Shown here: piece after piece, positions 1-5,388 of the stretch
Numbering within the stretch: the first letter of the stretch is position 1
How the letters are laid out: every line of letters begins with the position of its first letter
NCBI GenBank assembly: GCA_903919625.1
Contig: CAIXIZ010000326.1
Location: 1 to 7,288 of the forward strand
Length of the DNA stretch: 7,288 bases
DNA from: an uncultured Verrucomicrobiota bacterium
Lineage (GTDB): Bacteria > Verrucomicrobiota > Verrucomicrobiia > Opitutales > Opitutaceae
Direction of reading: 5' to 3'
Notes under the pieces: generated by a model
What the model was told of the DNA's origin: nothing
What the model saw: only the letters and a program-made list of their open reading frames with translations
Databases searched by the model: none
Translations under genes and position numbers: made by a program

Positions 1-8
1 CCGGACGG

Positions 9-941
9 GTGCTGCATGCAGACGTGGAATCGGCCCTGCGCGCCCGCGTCTGGGTACAGGACCTCGGCCCGGGCCAGGTCGGCCTCACAGGGCCGGCGCT
101 GGCGGTGTTCCGCGCGGTGGACCGCGAGGCGGCGCAGGCCGCCCGCGAGCTGTTCGGCGCGGTGGAGGAGCGCTATCCCGCGCTCATCCCGACGGAGGTC
201 CTGGCAAAGTGCGGCTATCTCGCCGGCTTCCCGCACGCGCTCAATTTCGTGACGCATCTGGCGGAAGACTACGATGGCATTGAGCGTTTCCGGCAGGACA
301 ACCTTCAGGCGCGTACGCCCCAGGTGCCGGTGTGCGCCCTGGCCACGCCGAACCTGTGCCTGAAACCGGCGGTGTGCTACCATTGCTACCGCTCATTGGA
401 AAACCTCACCGTGCCGGCACCGGGACGCAGCGTCACCTGCGAGGGCAAGGTCTACCGTTATGAGTCGGCCAATCTCTCCGGATTGGAACGCCTCTGGGAA
501 TTCACGCAGCGCGACATCGTGTGGGTGGGCCAGGCCGGCTGGGTGGCGGAACAACGCGAACGCATCGTCGCCTGGGCGCTCGGCCAGCTCGGGCGCTGGG
601 ACCTTGACGGCGTGATCGAGACGGCCAACGACCCCTTTTTCCCGGCGGCGCACGCGGCCAAGAGCTACTGGCAGTCGCTGGCCGAATTGAAATACGAACT
701 GCGGCTGCCGCTGGCACCCGACGCCGCCGGCCAACCGCGCATGCTGGCCGCGAGCAGCTTCAACTTGCATCAGGACTTCATGGGGCAGGCGTTCAACATC
801 CGCGTCGCCGGGGGCGAAACCGCGCACTCCGGATGCGTGGGCTGGGGGCTGGAGCGCTGGGTGCTGGCGATTTTTACCCGCCATGGCGTGGACCTGGACC
901 AGTGGCCGGCCACCGTGCGGGCGCGGCTCGACGCCCCATGA
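9..941 (+). CDS. Class II aaRS-like amino acid:[carrier protein] ligase family protein
   Basis: This protein resembles the SerRS-like homologues that lack a tRNA-binding domain, activate an amino acid with ATP and load it onto the phosphopantetheine arm of a carrier protein. What is visible: motif 2-like R150/E152 (VYRYE), the DPFF segment at 208-211, LKYELRLPL at 227-235, SFNLHQDF at 250-257, and a motif 3-like HSGCVGWGLERW at 273-284 with R283. By remembered alignment to the Bradyrhizobium enzymes, zinc ligands would be C123 (AVCYHCY), D169 (QRD, where the family usually has Glu) and C276. No anticodon-binding domain is present, and the 310 aa length fits the family. Start: GTG at 9 is the first usable codon. 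The frame stays open to the window edge, so a few more N-terminal codons are possible. The stop overlaps the next gene by ATGA. The amino acid and partner carrier are unknown; any carrier gene would lie outside the window. Confidence 0.85.
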   Translation: MLHADVESALRARVWVQDLGPGQVGLTGPALAVFRAVDREAAQAARELFGAVEERYPALIPTEVLAKCGYLAGFPHALNFVTHLAEDYDGIERFRQDNLQARTPQVPVCALATPNLCLKPAVCYHCYRSLENLTVPAPGRSVTCEGKVYRYESANLSGLERLWEFTQRDIVWVGQAGWVAEQRERIVAWALGQLGRWDLDGVIETANDPFFPAAHAAKSYWQSLAELKYELRLPLAPDAAGQPRMLAASSFNLHQDFMGQAFNIRVAGGETAHSGCVGWGLERWVLAIFTRHGVDLDQWPATVRARLDAP

Positions 942-1648
942 ACGCGGAGGAGCCACCGCCGCCCGGTTGGTTCTGGCGCGGGCTGGCGCGCAGCCCGCTG
1001 CTCTGGCTGGGACTGCGGACGTGGTCGCGCGGGCTGCTGCGGGTGCACGTCGAGGGGGCGGAAAATCTGCGCCCAGGTTCGCCCGCCGTCTATGCCGGCA
1101 ATCACGGTTCGCATTATGACCTTCTTATTCTGCTCGCGGTATTGAGCGGCACCCCACGCATCCGGGTCGTCCCCGCCTCGTGGCACAAGCTGCTGACCAT
1201 GCCCGTCGTCGGCCCGCTGCTGCGCGCCCACGGCGCGGTGCCGGTCAACCACGCGCCGGAGGCTGCTGCTGAGCGCACGGTCACTTTGCGGCGTCTGCTC
1301 GGTCACCTGCGCGCGGGCCGCAGTGTCGCCATCTGGCCGGAAGGGCGGCGGAACGACCGGCTGGGCAGCTTCGAACCCGGAGCGGCGTTGCTCGCGTGGC
1401 AGGCGGGCGTGCCGCTCGTGCCGTTCACCCTGCGAGGCGTGCAACCGCTCTTCAAAAAAGTTGGCTGGCCCGACCGTCTGACCGGCAAGGTGACCGTGGT
1501 GTTTCATGCCGCGCTCGACCCGCGGGCCATTGCCGCCACCGTTGCAGCCCAGGGCGGGGATTTTGCGGCCCAGCTCGCCGCCGTCACGGCGGAACTGCGC
1601 AACGGTGTCGCCGGCGCACTCGATTATCCTGACCGCCCGGCCGCCTGA
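938..1648 (+). CDS. PlsC/LPLAT-type lysophospholipid (1-acylglycerol-3-phosphate-like) acyltransferase
   Basis: A 236 aa member of the PlsC (LPLAT) superfamily, which moves an acyl group from acyl-ACP or acyl-CoA to a lysophospholipid or related acceptor at the cytoplasmic membrane face. Motif I is NHGSHYD at 55-61 (H56, then four residues, D61), the catalytic H-x4-D. Motif II lies around GAVPVNH at 99-105. Motif III is WPEGRRND at 133-140 (the usual form is FPEGTRS), and motif IV is the VPLVPF segment at 158-163. A short hydrophobic stretch at about 19-27 could anchor it to the membrane. The ATG at 938 is chosen over the upstream in-frame ATG at 833 because it overlaps the previous stop as ATGA, and the longer form would add a 35-residue tail that merely shadows the synthetase gene. 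The coupling suggests it works with the carrier-protein ligase. The substrate cannot be read from sequence; ordinary phosphatidic acid synthesis is the default alternative. Confidence 0.85.
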   Translation: MNAEEPPPPGWFWRGLARSPLLWLGLRTWSRGLLRVHVEGAENLRPGSPAVYAGNHGSHYDLLILLAVLSGTPRIRVVPASWHKLLTMPVVGPLLRAHGAVPVNHAPEAAAERTVTLRRLLGHLRAGRSVAIWPEGRRNDRLGSFEPGAALLAWQAGVPLVPFTLRGVQPLFKKVGWPDRLTGKVTVVFHAALDPRAIAATVAAQGGDFAAQLAAVTAELRNGVAGALDYPDRPAA

Positions 1649-1691
1649 AATCGCCGCTCGCCCCTCCCTGGCCTCCCCCCACACTGCCGCC

Positions 1692-2492
1692 ATGCGCCTG
1701 CCGCCCATCCTGCACGAGGACGACACCCTCATCGCGTTCGACAAACCCAGCGGCCAGCCGGTCACCCCCGTCCCGGGTGCCAAGCCGGTGCTCGAACCGT
1801 TGATCAACCTTGTCCGCGCACGCTACGGGGAGAGCGTCGCCAACGTCCACCGGCTCGATCCCGAAACCGGCGGCGTCCTGCTCTGCGCCAAAACCAAATC
1901 CGCCCTCGATTTTCTCAGCGGGCAGTTTCAGGGCAAAACCGCCCGGAAAAAATACCATGCGCTCGTCGCCGTGCTGCCCCCTGAGCAATGGGACAAGGTG
2001 CTGGTGCCCGTGCGCACCCCGGCCGGGGCGCTGCCGGAAACGTTCACCGTCGAGCTGGGCATCGCGGACGACGAACACCAGAAGGGGCGGATGCACGTCT
2101 TCGAAAAACGGGGCGGCCGGCCGGCCACGACCGAAATCCGTGTCCTGGAAAATTTCGGGCGCTTTGCCTGGGTGGAATGCTGTCCGCTCACCAGCCGCAT
2201 GCACCAGGTGCGGGTCCATCTGGCCGCGTCGGGTGCGCCGGTGCTCAATGACCTGCTCTACGGCGAGCCGGAGATCGAGCTCAAGCTGTCGGGCCTGAAG
2301 CGCGGCTATAAGGGCCGTGATGACGAGCAGCCGCTCATCCGCCGGCTCGCGCTGCATGCGACCGAGCTGGTCGTGAAACACCCCGCGACCGGCGAACCGC
2401 TGACGCTCACCGCCCCCCTGCCCCACGATTTTGAGATCGCCTTGAAATATTTGCGCAAATTCGCCGTCAGGAAACTGCAGGCGGGATACTGA
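1692..2492 (+). CDS. RluA-family pseudouridine synthase
   Basis: A 266 aa RluA-type pseudouridine synthase that isomerises uridine in rRNA or tRNA. The catalytic motif is VHRLDPETGG at 52-61, with D56 as the nucleophile. Other family blocks are FDKPSGQPV at 16-24, KKYHALV at 86-92, RMHQVRVHLAASGAPVLNDLLYG at 169-191 (only its core is quoted in the family, HQ-RVHL) and RRLALHA at 217-223. There is no N-terminal S4 RNA-binding domain, so it is a catalytic-domain-only member. The usual GR(T/K)HQIR is SRMHQVR here, and GDxxYG is NDLLYG, both tolerated variants. The exact RNA target cannot be assigned. ATG 1692 is chosen because it begins right at the conserved N-terminus; longer in-frame starts back to 1506 would run through the acyltransferase gene. 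It follows that gene by 43 bp with no obvious Shine-Dalgarno sequence, and is probably co-transcribed. Confidence 0.88.
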   Translation: MRLPPILHEDDTLIAFDKPSGQPVTPVPGAKPVLEPLINLVRARYGESVANVHRLDPETGGVLLCAKTKSALDFLSGQFQGKTARKKYHALVAVLPPEQWDKVLVPVRTPAGALPETFTVELGIADDEHQKGRMHVFEKRGGRPATTEIRVLENFGRFAWVECCPLTSRMHQVRVHLAASGAPVLNDLLYGEPEIELKLSGLKRGYKGRDDEQPLIRRLALHATELVVKHPATGEPLTLTAPLPHDFEIALKYLRKFAVRKLQAGY

Positions 2493-2510
2493 CCCCGGTT
2501 GCCGAGATCA

Positions 2511-2567
2511 AGGTGGAGCGTGTTGTCCCCAACGCGCTGAACCGGTTGGGGACAACCGGTTCCACCT
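2511..2567. repeat. Long imperfect hairpin formed by an inverted half copy of the repeat
   Basis: Beginning 19 bp after the pseudouridine synthase stop, a perfect 12-bp inverted repeat GTTGTCCCCAAC (2522-2533) pairs with GTTGGGGACAAC (2545-2556) across an 11-nt loop. An outer 7-bp stem, AGGTGGA (2511-2517) with TCCACCT (2561-2567), encloses it across a 4x4 internal loop. The left half matches the reverse complement of the adjacent 59-bp repeat at about 20 of 23 positions, so it looks like an inverted partial copy of the same element. Its place between two convergent genes would suit transcription termination in both directions, but there is no U tract, so that role is inference. Confidence 0.8.
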
Positions 2568-2664
2568 ACTGCAAGCGCCCGTTGTAGCTGGGATCGCTGT
2601 CCCCGGCGCTGAACCGGTTGGGGACAACCGGTTCCACCTGCTGCAGGCGCCCGTTGTAGCTGGG
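2534..2664. repeat. Two direct copies of a 59-bp palindromic intergenic repeat (72-bp period)
   Basis: Copy 1 is 2534-2592 and copy 2 is 2606-2664. They differ at only two positions (A/G at 2568/2640 and at 2574/2646). Each copy contains the palindromic core ACCGGTT-GGGGAC-AACCGGT (2541-2560 and 2613-2632), followed by CTGCARGCGCCCGTTGTAGC. The 13-bp spacer contains CTGTCCCC, whose TGTCCCC (2598-2604) can pair with GGGGACA (2620-2626) of copy 2. The period is a multiple of three, so a 62-codon open frame on the minus strand shows a repeated peptide; this is probably not a gene. It looks like a REP/MITE-like intergenic element, but dispersal in the genome cannot be judged from this window. Confidence 0.85.
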
Positions 2665-2679
2665 GGCCTCAACGAGGCC
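2665..2679. terminator. Small GC-rich hairpin in the convergent intergenic region
   Basis: GGCCTC-AAC-GAGGCC forms a perfect 6-bp stem with a 3-nt loop. It lies 38 bp past the stop codon of the minus-strand glycosidase gene (stop TAG, 2720-2718), on its downstream side, so it could end that transcript. No T tract follows on either strand, so it is not a canonical intrinsic terminator. Chance occurrence in GC-rich DNA is possible. Confidence 0.3.
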
Positions 2680-2717
2680 GGCTGCATCGCAACCAAGGCA
2701 GCATGCGGACACCCTGC

Positions 2718-4694
2718 CTATCCGGGTGCGGCGTATTTCAGCACCCGCTCATCCGCGTTTTTCCTCAAGGTAAATTCTGGCCAGCCTTGTCGCGGCGCGG
2801 GGCGGCCAAGGGAAAAACGGCGCCGACCGCGTGGGCGCAGGGTCACCACTCCGTCGGTCAGCGTGACATTCTCTATGCCGATGCGCCCCAAGCCGCGCAC
2901 GGCAATGCGCAAAGAATCGAGAGGATTGTCCACGGGGACGGAAAACTCGCGGCGCACATTGGCCCGCGGTCGCGCGGCCGCGGCGCGAAACTCAATGGCA
3001 AAACGCGCGCCGAGTTTGTGCCAGATGCCATCGGGCAGCTGTTGTTCGACCACCACCTGCTGCAAGGCGGGCGAAACATTATGGACGGTGAAACTGAGCT
3101 GCCAGTGCCCGCAGAACGGCGTTTTCATATATACGAGTTCCGGGCAACGGAGCATCGCCCTGAGCCAGTCTTTGCGCCACGCCTGCAGCCGGTCCAAGTC
3201 ATGGGCGAGGCCCAGTTCGTTCGGCGACGGGGTGCGCGGGTCGCGCGTCCGCCGCCACATGGCCCGCGCCGCGGCCCGCCCCCGGCGGATTTCCGCCGCA
3301 AACGCCGCCGCCCCCGCCTGCAAAAGTGTCACGTAATACGTGACACTGTCTTTTGGGGCCAAGGCGGATTTGGTGCCGGCGACGGCGCTGGAACCGGGCG
3401 GGGCCGGCCGGTTGAGCAGGCGGCGGAGCCGGAAAATGTTGCGCGCGGTTTCGCGCACAAAAACATCGCGCATGGCGAGGTAGCGGAGGAACGCCGCGCT
3501 GGCGGCAAAGGGCGGCGGTAGCTTTTGCTTGCCGAGCCGGGCATAAAATCGGGCGCTCTGCGTATACCGGGCGATATTTTCGTTGGGCGAGGCACCGCCG
3601 TCCCACCGGTCATTGATTTCCCATCGCGCATAGCCGGTGCAGGCATGCTCGTCGCAACGGAGTGCGGTTCGGGCGGTGCTCAGCGCGCTGGCCTTGCCCA
3701 GGTCGAACACCCGGGCAAAGCCGTGGGCCAGCATGGTCGTGGCGTCGGCGGTTTCCGGGCTGAGCCAGAGGCTGGCGGCGGCCGCATCCACCACCGTGGT
3801 CATTTCTTGCGCGAGACGCGACGGTTCCCATGAGGTGATAAGCATCCCGGCAGCGTGAGTTTTTTGGCAGCGTTGCCACCATGAGACGATGTTGGCCAGC
3901 CGTTCACCGAAAACTGGCAATGGCTCATGGCGGAACGCCCCGTTCATGGGACAGCCCCAATATTCGATGCCCTGCTTCCGCAGCGCCGGGGCAAGATCGC
4001 ATTCCTTGAAGTTGAACAGCTCGACCCGCGGTTTGCGCCCAAACGGATAATAATACCAGTCGTACGCGGCAATTCCGGCCGGCAGCATCGGGATCGCCTG
4101 CGGGATGAACGCCAGCAGGTCGGCCCACATCCCCATCCGCAGGCCATGGCGCGCCGTGAGCGCATGCAGGCGGCTGACATAACCCGCGAAATGCGCGGCC
4201 AGTCCCTTTTGCGCGACCTCGGCCCGGCAGCGCGGACAGTGGGCGAGATGAAATGACTCGTCGAGACCGACATGGACTTTGCCAGCCGTGCAAAATGGCG
4301 CCAGGTCGCGCAAAAGTTTTTCGGCGACTTCCAACGCTCGCGGATGGAGCGGGCAAATCTGGCCGCGCCCCAACGGCGAACCGTCGGCGGCGCGCAATTC
4401 GTTGAGATCGCGCAGCGCGGGGGTCTTGATGAGGTATTGCGTGTGCCCCAGGAGATTGGCGATGGGCACGACCTTGATGCCGGCCCGCGTGGCGGCGGCG
4501 ACCAGTTGTTCCAGCTCGCGATACGCATAGGCGTCAGCCCGCGCGACTCCGGGCAGACTGGGATAGGCGACGGCGTCCTCCAGATGGAGATAAAGCTCTT
4601 CATAGCCCCACGCGGCGTAGCGCGGAAGCTGCGCGATGAGCCAGCCGAGGCGTTCGACCTGGCGGGCAAGATCCCATTGGAAGGCGCGGAGCAT
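2718..4694 (-). CDS. GH20-like family glycoside hydrolase (beta-N-acetylhexosaminidase type)
   Basis: A 658 aa protein whose first about 300 residues look like a GH20 TIM barrel, a fold that removes terminal N-acetylhexosamines from glycans or chitin/peptidoglycan fragments. The first strand is at LRAFQWDLAR (2-11), followed by WGYEELYLHLEDA (29-41), AGIKVVPIANLLGH (71-84), and the catalytic signature VHVGLDES (140-147) with the Asp-Glu pair D145/E146. GMWADLL (188-194) and ITSWEPS (286-292) match later barrel strands. The usual second Gly before D-E is Leu here. HCPRCR (152-157) gives a CxxC pair. The middle is mostly helical; residues about 520-615 look like a beta-sandwich. No signal peptide is seen, so it is probably cytosolic or lacks its original N-terminus. 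ATG 4694 is the only start in this frame near the fold: an in-frame TGA, the toxin stop, sits six bases upstream. Activity and substrate are inferred from fold motifs only. Confidence 0.75.
   Translation of the reverse strand: MLRAFQWDLARQVERLGWLIAQLPRYAAWGYEELYLHLEDAVAYPSLPGVARADAYAYRELEQLVAAATRAGIKVVPIANLLGHTQYLIKTPALRDLNELRAADGSPLGRGQICPLHPRALEVAEKLLRDLAPFCTAGKVHVGLDESFHLAHCPRCRAEVAQKGLAAHFAGYVSRLHALTARHGLRMGMWADLLAFIPQAIPMLPAGIAAYDWYYYPFGRKPRVELFNFKECDLAPALRKQGIEYWGCPMNGAFRHEPLPVFGERLANIVSWWQRCQKTHAAGMLITSWEPSRLAQEMTTVVDAAAASLWLSPETADATTMLAHGFARVFDLGKASALSTARTALRCDEHACTGYARWEINDRWDGGASPNENIARYTQSARFYARLGKQKLPPPFAASAAFLRYLAMRDVFVRETARNIFRLRRLLNRPAPPGSSAVAGTKSALAPKDSVTYYVTLLQAGAAAFAAEIRRGRAAARAMWRRTRDPRTPSPNELGLAHDLDRLQAWRKDWLRAMLRCPELVYMKTPFCGHWQLSFTVHNVSPALQQVVVEQQLPDGIWHKLGARFAIEFRAAAARPRANVRREFSVPVDNPLDSLRIAVRGLGRIGIENVTLTDGVVTLRPRGRRRFSLGRPAPRQGWPEFTLRKNADERVLKYAAPG
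3325..3347. repeat. Perfect 11+1+11 bp palindrome inside the GH20-like gene
   Basis: AGTGTCACGTA (3325-3335) is exactly the inverse complement of TACGTGACACT (3337-3347), with one base between them. The pair is flanked by CAAAAG (3321-3326) and CTTTTG (3350-3355), also inverted. It is a locally AT-rich patch within a GC-rich gene. It encodes residues 450-457 of the glycosidase (SVTYYVTL), just after a Gly/Ser/Ala/Pro linker. A palindrome this long is not expected by chance in 7 kb. It could be an operator-like protein-binding site, an RNA hairpin, or a short inserted palindromic element. Confidence 0.85.
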
Positions 4695-4700
4695 GGGAGG

Positions 4701-4997
4701 TCAGGATGGGTGCAATTGCCGCTGAATCCAGTGCGGATCGCGGCGACAATCGAGCACCCGCCAGATCTGCACTTCATTGCCGGCAATGCGGTAATAAACC
4801 GCGTAAGGAAACCGGCGGGAGAGCAGGCGGAAAAATCCGGCCAGCTGACGGTGAATGCCGGCATGCAATCGCAACGACTCAATGTCTGCTGACAGGGAGT
4901 CAAAAAAATACGCGCCGACCCCGGGCGACTGCCGCTCGTAAAACCAAAACCCGTCCAGTAGGTCGGTCTCGGCGAGGCTAAGAAGACGGAGGTTCAC
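4701..4997 (-). CDS. RelE/ParE-superfamily toxin of a type II toxin-antitoxin module
   Basis: A 98 aa protein with the RelE/ParE fold pattern: an early AETDLLDGFWFYERQSPGVG helix-turn region (9-28; short form FYERQ 19-23), FFDSLSADIESL (31-42), then the strand-rich half RRFPYAVYY (61-69) and VQIWRVLDCRRDP (76-88). RRFPYxxYY and VLxxRRDP are typical for this superfamily, where toxins either cleave mRNA on the ribosome or block gyrase; sequence alone does not tell which. GTG 4997 is chosen as start because it overlaps the antitoxin stop as GTGA. A longer frame to 5114 adds 39 residues that only shadow the antitoxin gene. The stop (4703-4701) is followed six bases later by the glycosidase ATG in the same frame. 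It is complete, with no visible damage. Confidence 0.88.
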   Translation of the reverse strand: MNLRLLSLAETDLLDGFWFYERQSPGVGAYFFDSLSADIESLRLHAGIHRQLAGFFRLLSRRFPYAVYYRIAGNEVQIWRVLDCRRDPHWIQRQLHPS

Positions 4998-5227
4998 GAT
5001 CTGGCGCGGGCCGTTTTGCGCCGGAGGCGTTGCTTGGCCTCCGTCCAGTCGGAAAACTTCGCCCGGCCGGCCGCGACAATTCGCTCGGTTTCCTTCAGCG
5101 TAGCAAGGTGCCACGCGGGTGATTTGACCGCCGCGTCATCCTGCGAAAGATCAACCCAGAGCGCTTCCATGGCGCGCAGCTTGTCTGGGCGCGACATTTT
5201 TTTCAGCGAAAACACCGTGGCAGGCAT
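4994..5227 (-). CDS. Addiction-module antitoxin, PF09720-like (Unstab_antitox)
   Basis: A 77 aa antitoxin that should bind and neutralise the adjoining RelE/ParE-like toxin. The family pattern is clear: a short N-terminal segment, PDKLRAMEALWVDLS (14-28), SPAWHLATLKETERIVAAG (36-54; core SPAWH 36-40), then FSDWTEAKQRLRRK (58-71). In the family, the ME-LW motif and the conserved sPxWH segment identify these small proteins even though they lack a recognisable DNA-binding domain in the N-terminus. ATG 5227 gives the expected length; a second Met at residue 11 is a less likely start. The stop overlaps the toxin GTG, so the pair is translationally coupled in the standard antitoxin-first order. Confidence 0.87.
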   Translation of the reverse strand: MPATVFSLKKMSRPDKLRAMEALWVDLSQDDAAVKSPAWHLATLKETERIVAAGRAKFSDWTEAKQRLRRKTARARS

Positions 5228-5388
5228 GTCGGAAAGGTGGAACGGGGGACGGCCCGTGGCAAGCTGACTCTCCGGTGATTTTCAGTTGTCCGCCGCGTCG
5301 CTCCGGTCACCCAAGACAGCCACGACTGCACTGGCCGGGTAAACTCAAATCTCAGCGCAGCGTGGCCGGGACAGAATCCAGATTTTGC
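5228..5388 (-). promoter_or_regulatory. Intergenic region upstream of the toxin-antitoxin pair with a 9-bp direct repeat
   Basis: This 161-bp gap between the kinase stop and the antitoxin start should hold any promoter for the toxin-antitoxin-glycosidase genes. CTCCGGTGA (5270-5278) and CTCCGGTCA (5301-5309) are direct repeats differing by one base, 31 bp apart, near three helical turns. Such spacing would suit a repressor, but no convincing -35/-10 pair was recognised and no terminator was seen after the kinase. The regulatory role is inference. Confidence 0.3.

Noticed and set aside
770..1807. 345-codon minus-strand open frame
   Set aside because: Antisense to the end of the ligase-like gene and the acyltransferase; low-complexity Arg/Gly/Pro-rich translation with no motif.
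2017..2028. CCCCGGCCGGGG palindrome in the pseudouridine synthase gene
   Set aside because: A 12-bp GC-only palindrome is expected now and then in GC-rich coding DNA and does not extend further.
1584..2426. 280-codon minus-strand open frame
   Set aside because: Antisense shadow of the RluA-family gene, which carries the HRLD motif on the plus strand.
2508..2696. 62-codon minus-strand frame with a repeated PATTGACSRWNRLSPTGSA peptide
   Set aside because: The peptide repeat is explained by the 72-bp DNA repeat, whose period is a multiple of three; the DNA palindromes explain the sequence better than coding does.
2703..3521. 272-codon plus-strand open frame
   Set aside because: Antisense to the glycosidase 3' half; Arg/Gly/Pro-rich translation and no family motif.
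4775..4788. 14-bp palindrome CATTGCCGGCAATG in the toxin gene
   Set aside because: Short, and it falls in a conserved coding strand segment; not clearly beyond chance.
5235..5243. AGGTGGAAC, resembling one end of the intergenic repeat
   Set aside because: Only about 10 bp match and the palindromic core is missing, so chance is a sufficient explanation.
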